The notes under the pieces are model-generated. The model had not been told where the DNA came from, did not search any database, and saw only the letters and a program-made list of their open reading frames with translations. Made by a program: the position numbers and the translations under genes. A stretch of 15,834 bases of DNA from Alphaproteobacteria bacterium (lineage in GTDB: Bacteria > Pseudomonadota > Alphaproteobacteria > UBA8366): NCBI GenBank assembly GCA_029861675.1, contig JAOTYV010000081.1:1-15834 (forward strand), in the 5' to 3' direction. This document shows, piece by piece, positions 7,307 through 14,821 of this stretch (position 1 is its first letter; every line of letters starts with the position of its first letter).

Positions 7307-9102
7307 TATCTTCTCTCCTTAATATCGACGACCCCGGAACCCGTTGCGCCATATCGCGCCACCTGCTGCCGCAACGCTTCCGCCACCTCGATGAAAACAT
7401 CCGACCATGCGGCCACGCTCCGTTGCCGGAACAGGCGCATCGACGGATACCAGGGGCTGTCGTCGCGGTCGGTCAGCCATCGCCAATCCGGCATCGCTGA
7501 CAGAACCGTCCAGACCGGCCGTGCCAGGGCGCCGGCCAAATGCGCCGCCGCGGTATCGACGGAGACCACAAGATCGAGCGCCGCAACCGCCCGCGCACTG
7601 TCCGTGAAATCCCGGAAGCCGGACCCGAGATCGACAATCGGCGCCCGCTCAAGAGTCTTGCGGTCCGCATCGGACAATTCGGTCTGCAGGCTAAAAAACG
7701 CCACATCCTCGACCGCCAGCACCGGTTCGAGGTCGGCCATATTGCAGGAGCGGTACCGGCCCCGGTTGTTGGTCAGACTCCCGCGCCATACCAGCCCGAC
7801 CGAAAGGCGGTCGCTGCCGGCCGCCAGCACATCCGGGATCGCACCGGGCACCGCAAGATAGGGACAGGTGGCGGGCAAGGACGTCAAATCCGTGCCAAAG
7901 ACGCGCGGCAGGCTCATCATCGGCAGCCAGCAATCGAAGGACGGCCGCGCGTCGCCGTGCAGGATGACCGCATCGACCATCTCCTGTGCGACCAGCAATG
8001 GCTGGAGCGGCGGCGCGCATTCCAGGATAACCCGCCCCCCGAGCGGCCGCACCATCGGCAAATACCGTATGAACTGCAGCGTGTCGCCGTATCCCTGCTC
8101 ACACAGGACTAAGATTGTCTTGCCCGCCAGGTCGGAGCCGTCCCACATCGGTTGCGGGATCGGCGGCAGCTCAAGCCCATCCACGGCACGCCATCGCCAC
8201 TCGTAGAGCGCCCAGCCTTCGGCGTATCGCCCGCTCGCCAACAGGCTGATCGCCTTGTTCCAGTGGGCGTCCGGCATATCCGGCGCCAGCTCGAGCGTCC
8301 GGTCGAACGTCGCGATGGCCGCGTCATGCCGTCCCAGCGCCTGCAGGGCAGCACCAAGATTGACGTGGGCATCGGCAAAGCCAGGGTCGATCTGAAGCGC
8401 GCGACGATAGCTGGATTCGGCCTCGCCCGGCATCGGCGCCGCCATATACGCATTGCCCAAATTGTAATGCGCCGCCGCATCGTCCGGGTCGGCGACGACC
8501 GCCAGCCGGCCCGTCTCGATCGCGTCGGCAAGGCGGCCAAGCGAAACCAACGCGCTGCAGCATCCGTTCAGCGCCACCGCATAGCCTGGCCTGGCCGCCA
8601 GGGCGCGGCGAAACAACGCCAGGGCGCCGGCCGTATCACCATCCTCCAGCCGAAGTTGGCCGAGATTGCTGAGTGCCTCGGCGTAGTCAGGCTTCAGCGT
8701 CACGGCACGTGCGAAACACGCCGCCGCGTCGCCGGTCCGGCCGGTCTCCCGCAGCAGGTTTCCCAAATTATAATGCGCCTCCGGCAGATCATCTTGCGAC
8801 CCCAAAGCGTCGCGCAATGCCTTTTCCGCGTCGGCGAGCCGCCCCACAGTTTGATACGCGGTTCCCAGGTTTACGCGGTATGGCGCGAATGCCGCACTCA
8901 ACCCAACCGCGCGTTCCAGGAATTCCACGGCCGCGTCTCCGTTGCCGGTTTCAAGCACGATCAAGCCCAGAAGGTGCCACGCATCCGAAATTTCGGGATC
9001 GAGATCCAGCACAGCGCGGCAAAGGGACTCGGCATCGCCGATCCTGCCCTCCGCAAATGCGGCGAAGGCGTTCGCAAGCGCTGACTTGATCGAGGACCGC
9101 AT
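7306..9102 (-). CDS. TPR protein with C-terminal GT9-like (GT-B) glycosyltransferase domain
   Basis: The protein has 598 residues. About eight TPR-like repeats fill residues 5-305 (for example AHYNLGNLLRETGR, ALSNLGQLRLEDGD, AHYNLGNAYM). The C-terminal glycosyltransferase region spans about 328-575. It shares CEQGYGDTLQFIRYLPMV (334-351), GLVWRGS (436-442), LDLVVSVDTAAAHLAGA (509-525) and DDSPWYPSMRLFRQ (547-560) with the protein at 889-2829, so the two are paralogues of the same architecture. No signal peptide or membrane helix is seen. The ATG at 9102 has only a weak ribosome-binding site, in a 76-bp divergent spacer shared with the WbqC-like gene. It is the first gene of a pair with the aminotransferase, suggesting that donor synthesis and transfer are coordinated. 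A flagellin target is inferred from context. Confidence 0.82.
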   Translation of the reverse strand: MRSSIKSALANAFAAFAEGRIGDAESLCRAVLDLDPEISDAWHLLGLIVLETGNGDAAVEFLERAVGLSAAFAPYRVNLGTAYQTVGRLADAEKALRDALGSQDDLPEAHYNLGNLLRETGRTGDAAACFARAVTLKPDYAEALSNLGQLRLEDGDTAGALALFRRALAARPGYAVALNGCCSALVSLGRLADAIETGRLAVVADPDDAAAHYNLGNAYMAAPMPGEAESSYRRALQIDPGFADAHVNLGAALQALGRHDAAIATFDRTLELAPDMPDAHWNKAISLLASGRYAEGWALYEWRWRAVDGLELPPIPQPMWDGSDLAGKTILVLCEQGYGDTLQFIRYLPMVRPLGGRVILECAPPLQPLLVAQEMVDAVILHGDARPSFDCWLPMMSLPRVFGTDLTSLPATCPYLAVPGAIPDVLAAGSDRLSVGLVWRGSLTNNRGRYRSCNMADLEPVLAVEDVAFFSLQTELSDADRKTLERAPIVDLGSGFRDFTDSARAVAALDLVVSVDTAAAHLAGALARPVWTVLSAMPDWRWLTDRDDSPWYPSMRLFRQRSVAAWSDVFIEVAEALRQQVARYGATGSGVVDIKERR

Positions 9103-9178
9103 TACCGATCACATACAGCGACCCGGTCCACAATTGAAGATAGAAAATGTTTCGGATTGCCGGTAACACTGCCGCACG

Positions 9179-9829
9179 ATGTCGACCATCGCCGTCATGC
9201 AACCCTATTTTCTGCCGTATGCAGGATATTTTCGCCTCTTCGCGGCGGCGGACCGCGTGGCGTTGTTGGATTGCGTCCAATTTCCGCGGCGCGGCTGGGT
9301 GCATCGCAATCAGCTAACCGGCGTCAATGGCGACCCCGTGTGGCTCACCTTGCCATTGCAACCGGCGCCGCGCGACGCCTTGATTGCAGATTTGCGGTTT
9401 GCCGATGACGCCGAACAATCTCTGGTCGAACGATGCCGCCGATTTCCGATATTGAGCGACACGACCCTGCCGCTTGTACACGCGTTGCACCGACCGCATG
9501 GCGATGTGGTGGACTATATCGCGGGATTGCTGCGGCATTGCTGCAATGCGCTTGGCCTCCCCTTCGACACCATCCGCACCAGTACACTGTCAATCGACCC
9601 GAATGTGCGAGGACAGGATCGGATCCTGGAAATTGCCGAATCGCTTGGCGCGACGCGGTACGTCAACTTGCAGGGGGGCAAGGCGCTTTACGATCCCGCA
9701 GTGTTCTCCGCACACGGCATCGACCTCAACATCTTCGACGACTGGCAAGGATCGCATCAAAGCATCGCCGAACGGTTGCTGAGCGAAAGCGCCGCCACGA
9801 TTGCCGGGGAAATCCGGCAACAAATCTGA
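9179..9829 (+). CDS. WbqC-family protein
   Basis: The protein has 216 residues. The family hallmark is at the N-terminus: MQPYFLPYAGYFRLFAAAD at 7-25, then DCVQFPRRGWVHRNQL at 31-46. A conserved-looking C-terminal part follows (RILEIAESLGATRYVNLQGGKALYD, then the closing helix). WbqC-like proteins occur in O-antigen and other surface-glycan clusters; their reaction is poorly defined, and an aminotransferase-linked or acyl-transfer step has been suggested from context only. The ATG at 9179 is the first in frame and gives the usual N-terminus, but no strong Shine-Dalgarno precedes it. It is divergent from the TPR-GT/aminotransferase pair and convergent, after 27 nt, with the GT41 pair, so it is probably a single-gene transcript. 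Confidence 0.85.
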   Translation: MSTIAVMQPYFLPYAGYFRLFAAADRVALLDCVQFPRRGWVHRNQLTGVNGDPVWLTLPLQPAPRDALIADLRFADDAEQSLVERCRRFPILSDTTLPLVHALHRPHGDVVDYIAGLLRHCCNALGLPFDTIRTSTLSIDPNVRGQDRILEIAESLGATRYVNLQGGKALYDPAVFSAHGIDLNIFDDWQGSHQSIAERLLSESAATIAGEIRQQI

Positions 9830-9856
9830 CCCAGCCGACCGTCGTGCCGCAATCCT

Positions 9857-12028
9857 TTATCGGCCGATTTCGTGAAGGATTTGGGCGAAGTGTTCGACAA
9901 CGCGCGTGTCATCGAACAACACGCCGCGGCGGTCGCGGATCTGTGCCGCGACGCTGTCGCGATACGCTTTGTCGGTTCCGAGACGCAGCGCGATCTCCGC
10001 ATACGCGGCGACCGACGACGCCACGCACCCCTCGATTCCCATCAGCCGGTAATGCGCCAGCCCGCCCCGGCCCCGCAGAAACGCCCCCGCCAGCGTGACG
10101 ATCGGCACCCCCGCCGCAAACCCCTGATAGCTGGTGTTGCCGCCGCCGAACTGAAAACTGTCCAGCAGCACATCCGCCGAACACAGGACCTCCATGAATC
10201 CTGCGAACCGCATCCGGGGAAGAAAACAAATCCGCTCGAGACCATCGTCCATCGTTTCGCGCCACCGGTCCGACACCAACCTTCCCAACGATTCATCCTT
10301 GCCGTGAAAGACCACCAGCCGCGCATCGGGATCGCCGCGCAGGATTGCGGCCAGCGGTTCGTCCATCGAGGGATGCAGCTTGAACAGGCTCTGCGGACAA
10401 ACATACAGCGTCCCCTCGGCCGGCAGGCCCAGCGCCACGCGGTCGCGCACACAATCCGGCATGGCCGGAAACCGGTAGCTGGTTTGCACCCCATCAAGCC
10501 GGACCAGCGTCTCCGTGTAATGCGATGCCGCGTCCGGCGGCTCCGACACATCGCTCGACAGGTAGTAGTCCACCGTCGGGATACCCGTCGTCACCGGATG
10601 CCCCCAGATCGCACATTGTACCGGCGCCAGTCGACCATGCGCCAAGCAATAGCTTAACGGGTCCATGCCGATATCCGCATAGACGAGGATATCCAGTTCC
10701 ATCTCCGCGATGCGGCGGCGCACCGACACGAGATCCTTCGGCACGTGCTCCGTGCGATCCGCCGACGCCGCCAACGCATCGTCGATCTCCGCAGGTGTAA
10801 CCGTGGTGATCACCGACCGCTCGAATTGATCGTTCGGCAGCCCCGCCAGCAAATCACGCACCGTCCAGCACACCGCATGATCCTTGAAATACATCGAGAA
10901 GAAACCGACACGGAGGCGGCCATCGCCGCGTGCACGCGTTTCGCAATGCGGTGCGGTCCAGCACAACTCCGGGCACGCCTGACGGTAAAACCGCGCCAAC
11001 TGCGTCATCACCTCCCGGTCGTTCTCACCCTGATAGGCTAAATAGAAATTCATCACCGGCGCATCGATTGCCGCAATCGGCAGCCGGACGTCGCGCGCAA
11101 TCAGGTTACCGATCTCGGCCAAGAACCGGTCGCGCCAGTACCGAAGATGTTCGGTCGACCGGCCGATCACCGGCAGCAGCCCCGCCCGCGCCATTCGAAA
11201 CCGGTCGTCGTCGCGCAAGGCCAGCGCCCGGTCCAATCCGGCCAGGGCACCCTCCGTATCGCCGCGCGCCGCCAGCACGAGCGACCGATTGTAATTGGCG
11301 TCCGAATTATCCGGATTCAGCGTCAGCGCACGGTCAAACGCCGCCAAGGCGTCTTCGAGACGACCCAGCTCCTTCAGGGCATTGCCGAGATTGTTCTGTG
11401 CCTCGAGATGGTTCGGCTCGATCTCCAAGGTGCGCCTGTAATTGTCCGCCGCCTCTTCCGGCCGCCCCAGATTGATGCAGACCACGCCGAGATTGTTATG
11501 CGCCGCCGCGTTGCCGGGTTGTTCCGCTACCAAGGTGCGGTAGACCGCCTCGGCGGCAGCGAAATCGCCCGCCAAGCGCAGCGCCGCCGCAAAATTGTTG
11601 CGCAACCCGGCATCTTCCGAGTTCACCGCAAGCGCCGTCCGGTATTCCTGCAACGCATCGTCCAAATCGCCACGCGCGGTTAGAACGTTTGCCAGGTTGA
11701 TGCGCGCCCGCAGCGAGGCTGGATTGCGGTCCAAGGCATTCCGGTAACACGATTCAGCTTCCGCCAACCGCCCGACGGCGCGATAGGCGGTACCGAGATT
11801 GTTCAAGATGCGTGCGTCATCGGGTTTCAGCGCCGCCGCCGCTTCGAACCGCGCCAACGCGTCCTCCCGATCGCCGCGCCGGCTCGCGAGCACGCCAAGC
11901 ATGTGAAACGCATCCGCATGGTCGGGAGAAAATTCGAGAACACGCCGATACGATTGCTCTGCGGCCTCCAGACGCCCATCGCGATGATGCGACCGGCCGT
12001 CGCGGAACAGCGTTTCCGCGTCGTTCAC
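9857..12028 (-). CDS. TPR protein with C-terminal OGT/SPINDLY-type (GT41) glycosyltransferase domain
   Basis: The protein has 723 residues. About seven TPRs span residues 1-272. A linker region (275-370, with FYRQACPELCWTAPHCE) precedes the GT41 catalytic region at about 372-720. Recognisable sites are RLRVGFFSMYFKDHA (371-385), WGHPVTTGIPTVDYYLSSD (475-493), CPQSLFKLHPSMD (544-556) and GGGNTSYQGFAAGVPIVTL (628-646). K550 aligns with the nucleotide-phosphate-binding Lys of human OGT (QLYK motif). GT41 enzymes put sugar on Ser/Thr of cytosolic proteins. The start is GTG at 12028, with AGGAG upstream inside a GGAGATCTCC palindrome; it overlaps the upstream stop by 4 nt (GTGA). It has DSFQFGGG where the upstream paralogue has DSFPFGGG. 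Flagellin is the plausible acceptor; no direct evidence here proves it. Confidence 0.85.
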   Translation of the reverse strand: MNDAETLFRDGRSHHRDGRLEAAEQSYRRVLEFSPDHADAFHMLGVLASRRGDREDALARFEAAAALKPDDARILNNLGTAYRAVGRLAEAESCYRNALDRNPASLRARINLANVLTARGDLDDALQEYRTALAVNSEDAGLRNNFAAALRLAGDFAAAEAVYRTLVAEQPGNAAAHNNLGVVCINLGRPEEAADNYRRTLEIEPNHLEAQNNLGNALKELGRLEDALAAFDRALTLNPDNSDANYNRSLVLAARGDTEGALAGLDRALALRDDDRFRMARAGLLPVIGRSTEHLRYWRDRFLAEIGNLIARDVRLPIAAIDAPVMNFYLAYQGENDREVMTQLARFYRQACPELCWTAPHCETRARGDGRLRVGFFSMYFKDHAVCWTVRDLLAGLPNDQFERSVITTVTPAEIDDALAASADRTEHVPKDLVSVRRRIAEMELDILVYADIGMDPLSYCLAHGRLAPVQCAIWGHPVTTGIPTVDYYLSSDVSEPPDAASHYTETLVRLDGVQTSYRFPAMPDCVRDRVALGLPAEGTLYVCPQSLFKLHPSMDEPLAAILRGDPDARLVVFHGKDESLGRLVSDRWRETMDDGLERICFLPRMRFAGFMEVLCSADVLLDSFQFGGGNTSYQGFAAGVPIVTLAGAFLRGRGGLAHYRLMGIEGCVASSVAAYAEIALRLGTDKAYRDSVAAQIRDRRGVLFDDTRVVEHFAQILHEIGR

Positions 12029-13533
12029 AGGGAGATCTCCTGGAGAATTTGGGCGAGGTGTTCGACAACGCGCCTGTCATCGTACAGCACGCCACGGCGG
12101 TCGCGAATCAATGATGCGATGCGGGCGCGATGGGCATCGTCCGTCCCCAGGCGCAGTGCGATTTCCACATACTCCTCCGCCGACGACGCGACACATCCCT
12201 CGATCTCCATCAGGCGGTAGTGCGCCAGCCCGCCCCGGCCACGCAGATAGCCGCCCGCCAGCGTGACGATCGGAACCCCCGCCGCGAACCCCTGGTAGCT
12301 GGTGTTGCCGCCGCCGAACGGAAAACTGTCCAGCAGCACATCCGCCGAACACAGGACCTCCATGAAGCCCGCGAACCGCATCCGGGGAAGAATGCATACC
12401 CGGTCAAACATCTCCCCGAACGCACCTCGCCACCGTTTCGACAGCATATCCACCGAGAATTCGTCGACCCCCTTGAATACGACCAGGCGCGCATCGGGAT
12501 CGCCGCGCAGAATTGCCGCCAGCGGCGCATCCATCGAGGGATGCAGTTTGAACAGGCTTTGCGGACAAATGTAGAGCGTCCCCTCCGCCGGCAGGCCCAG
12601 CGCCGCGCGGTCGCGCACCTGTTCCGGCAGCTCCGGAAACCGGTAACTGGTTTGAACGCCGTCAAGCCGGATCAGGGTTTCGGTGTAATGGGATGCCGCG
12701 TCCGGCGGTTCGGCCACATCGCTCGACAGATAGTAGTCCACCGATGGGATGCCCGTCGTCACCGGGTGCCCCCAGGTCGCGCATTGCACCGGCGCCAGAC
12801 GGCCATGCGCGAGGCAGTAACTCAATGCGTCCATGCCGATATCCGCATAGATCAGGATATCCAGTTCCATCTCCGCGAGGCGGTTTCGCGCCGCGACCAG
12901 GTCCTGCGGCACATGCTCCGTGCGGTCCGCCGACGCCACCAATGCACCGTCGATTTCCGCCGGCGTCACCGTGGTGATCACCGACCGCTCGAACCGCTCC
13001 GCCGGCAGCGCCGCCAGCAGATCGCGGACCGTCCAGCACACCGCATGGTCCTTGAAATACATCGAGAAAAATCCGACGCGCAGACGGTCCACCCCGCGCG
13101 TCGCCGCCCCTGCCTCGCAATGCGGCGCGGTCCAGCACAGCTCCGGGCACGCCTGACGGTAGAACCGCGACAACAGAGCCATAAGGTCCCGGTCGTTCTC
13201 GCCGTGATAGGCCAGATAGAAATTCATCATCGGCGCGTCAATTGCCGTGATCGGCAGCCGGATATCGCGCGCAATCAGGTCGCCGATCTCGGCCACGAAC
13301 CGATCACGCCAGTTATGAAGATGTTCCGCCGACCGGCCGATTACCGGCAGCAGCCCCGCCCTCGCCAAATGGAAGCGACCGTCGTCACGCAACGCCAACG
13401 CCCCATCCAACCCGCCCAGCGCGCCTTCCGTATCGCCCCGCGCCGCCAGCACCAGTGAGCGGTTGTACTGCGCATCCGCATAATCCGGCATCAATGCCAG
13501 CGCACGATCGAACGATGCCACCGCATCCCCATA
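9857..13533 (-). repeat. Tandem duplication of the GT41 catalytic part in two adjacent genes
   Basis: The segments of about 9857-11356 and 12025-13533 are paralogous. Some stretches are almost identical in DNA including third positions: 10131-10195 against 12299-12363 differs at about one base, and 10860-10900 against 13028-13068 is nearly the same. A patch around 10222-10306 and its counterpart (about 12390-12475) is much more divergent. Boundaries are by eye. Confidence 0.75.
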
Positions 13534-14100
13534 ACGACCCAACTGCTTCAGGACATTGCCCAGATTGTTATGTGCTTCCGCCAGATTCGGCGCTAGCGCA
13601 ATCGCCTTTTCATAGGCAGCCACCGCATCGGCCATCCGTCCTAACGAGCGCAGAACATTGCCGAGATTGACGTGCGGCGACGCAGAATTTGGGTTCAACA
13701 ACGCCGCTTTTTCGAGGACCATCTGCGCGTCCTCGAACAAACACTGATGCTGTAACGCAATGCCAAGGTTGTTGAATGCGTCCGACGACATCGGATCGAT
13801 CTCGATCGCGCGCGTGTGCCGGGCGATCGCTCCCTCGGGGTCACCGGCGGCGAGCGCCATGACGCCCGCATTGGTGTGGAACATCGCCACGTCCGGTCGA
13901 ACCGCAATGGCCTGTTCCACCTTTTGCAAACCATCACCGGAGCGGCCCAGCGCATGCAATGACAGCCCCATCAAATGATGGGCGTCGGGGTGGTCAGGCG
14001 CACGCTGCAATAGAACACCCAACAACGTGAGCGCCGCTTCATGCTCGCCATTCTGTTGATGGGCGAGCGCGGCTTGAAGCGCCTGAATGGCATCGGACAT
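12025..14100 (-). CDS. TPR protein with C-terminal OGT/SPINDLY-type (GT41) glycosyltransferase domain (paralogue)
   Basis: With the start at ATG 14100 the protein has 691 residues. A TTG at 14130 would add 10 residues (IRVGVNSGP...) unlike a TPR start, and it has no better ribosome-binding site, so I prefer the ATG; neither has a good Shine-Dalgarno. About six TPRs span residues 1-240, and the GT41 catalytic region about 339-688. Its sites are WGHPVTTGIPSVDYYLSSD (443-461), CPQSLFKLHPSMD (512-524, Lys 518) and DSFPFGGGNTSYQGFAAG (591-608). From the last TPR to the C-terminus it is closely similar to the downstream gene at protein and DNA level, while the early TPRs differ. That fits two enzymes with the same chemistry and different protein recognition. 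It is the first gene of a leftward pair and is divergent from the NeuD-like gene across 58 bp. Confidence 0.85.
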   Translation of the reverse strand: MSDAIQALQAALAHQQNGEHEAALTLLGVLLQRAPDHPDAHHLMGLSLHALGRSGDGLQKVEQAIAVRPDVAMFHTNAGVMALAAGDPEGAIARHTRAIEIDPMSSDAFNNLGIALQHQCLFEDAQMVLEKAALLNPNSASPHVNLGNVLRSLGRMADAVAAYEKAIALAPNLAEAHNNLGNVLKQLGRYGDAVASFDRALALMPDYADAQYNRSLVLAARGDTEGALGGLDGALALRDDGRFHLARAGLLPVIGRSAEHLHNWRDRFVAEIGDLIARDIRLPITAIDAPMMNFYLAYHGENDRDLMALLSRFYRQACPELCWTAPHCEAGAATRGVDRLRVGFFSMYFKDHAVCWTVRDLLAALPAERFERSVITTVTPAEIDGALVASADRTEHVPQDLVAARNRLAEMELDILIYADIGMDALSYCLAHGRLAPVQCATWGHPVTTGIPSVDYYLSSDVAEPPDAASHYTETLIRLDGVQTSYRFPELPEQVRDRAALGLPAEGTLYICPQSLFKLHPSMDAPLAAILRGDPDARLVVFKGVDEFSVDMLSKRWRGAFGEMFDRVCILPRMRFAGFMEVLCSADVLLDSFPFGGGNTSYQGFAAGVPIVTLAGGYLRGRGGLAHYRLMEIEGCVASSAEEYVEIALRLGTDDAHRARIASLIRDRRGVLYDDRRVVEHLAQILQEISL

Positions 14101-14158
14101 GGGACCGGAGTTTACGCCGACCCTTATCAAAGATGCCAGACACCGTTACAGTCACCGC

Positions 14159-14821
14159 ATGCAAAAGTTGATAATCTTCGGCACCGGCCAAATTGCCCAA
14201 GTCGCCCATTACTATTTTTCCGAAGACAGCGATTATGAGGTGACCGCATTCACGGTCGACGCCGAATTCATGAATGGTGACACGGCCTTCGGCCTGCCCG
14301 TCCTGCCGTTCGAAGACATCGCATCCCGGTCGCCGCCGGACGACCACGATCTGTTCGTCGCAATGGGATACGGCGGCGTTAACCGCCAACGCCAGGACAA
14401 GGCCGCCGCCGCGCGCGCCAAAGGGTATCGGCTCGCACATTACGTCTCGAGTCGCGCGTGGGTTTGGCAAGGGTTCGAGCCGCGCCAAAATCTCTTCCTG
14501 CTGGAACACAACACGATCCAGCCCTTTGTCGAAATCGGCGAGAACACCACCCTGTGGAGCGGCAACCATATCGGCCATCACAGCCGGATCGGCGATAACG
14601 TGTTTATCGCCAGCCACGTGGTGGTCTCCGGCGCCGTGACGGTCGGCGACAATTGCTTTCTCGGCGTCAACGCGACGGTCGCCGACAACCTGACCGTCGG
14701 CGCGCATTGCGTCATCGGTGCGGGCGCGGTGCTGACCGACAACGCGGATGAACGCGGCGTTTATCCGGGAACATCGTCGGATCGGGCGAAAATTCCCAGC
14801 AACCGGCTGCGCAATTTCTGA
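14159..14821 (+). CDS. NeuD/PglD-like sugar acyltransferase (left-handed beta-helix)
   Basis: The protein has 220 residues. The N-terminal Rossmann-like domain begins with KLIIFGTGQIAQVAHYYF (3-20, glycine-rich GTGQIA loop), as in NeuD/PglD-type enzymes. The C-terminal hexapeptide-repeat beta-helix runs about 117-200: IQPFVEIGENTTLWSGNHIG, then IGDNVFIASHVVVSGAVTVG, VGDNCFLGVNATV and VGAHCVIGAGAV. Histidines at 137, 140, 141 and 153 are candidates for the catalytic base. The family transfers acetyl or other acyl groups to amino sugars or sialic-like sugars. I start it at ATG 14159 because it opens the nucleotide-binding motif; an in-frame ATG at 14087 would overlap the divergent GT41 gene and add 24 unlike residues. 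The stop overlaps the next ATG by one base (TGATG). With the aminotransferase it suggests an N- or O-acylated amino sugar. Confidence 0.82.
   Translation: MQKLIIFGTGQIAQVAHYYFSEDSDYEVTAFTVDAEFMNGDTAFGLPVLPFEDIASRSPPDDHDLFVAMGYGGVNRQRQDKAAAARAKGYRLAHYVSSRAWVWQGFEPRQNLFLLEHNTIQPFVEIGENTTLWSGNHIGHHSRIGDNVFIASHVVVSGAVTVGDNCFLGVNATVADNLTVGAHCVIGAGAVLTDNADERGVYPGTSSDRAKIPSNRLRNF

Noticed and set aside
9103..9178. Divergent spacer with TTACCG (9102-9107) and CGGTAA (9161-9166) as a possible operator.
   Set aside because: Six-base arms more than 50 bp apart are expected by chance, and no convincing sigma70 or sigma54 promoter could be placed.
9860..9869. Perfect palindrome ATCGGCCGAT near the convergent gene ends.
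   Set aside because: It lies inside the coding end of the GT41 gene, has no loop for a stable hairpin and no T run.
12130..13458. Long open frame on the plus strand opposite the GT41 gene, and similar ones at 796-1512 (minus) and 8152-9084 (plus).
   Set aside because: They lie antisense to well-supported genes, are rich in Arg and Pro as expected from GC-rich shadow frames, and show no recognisable domain.
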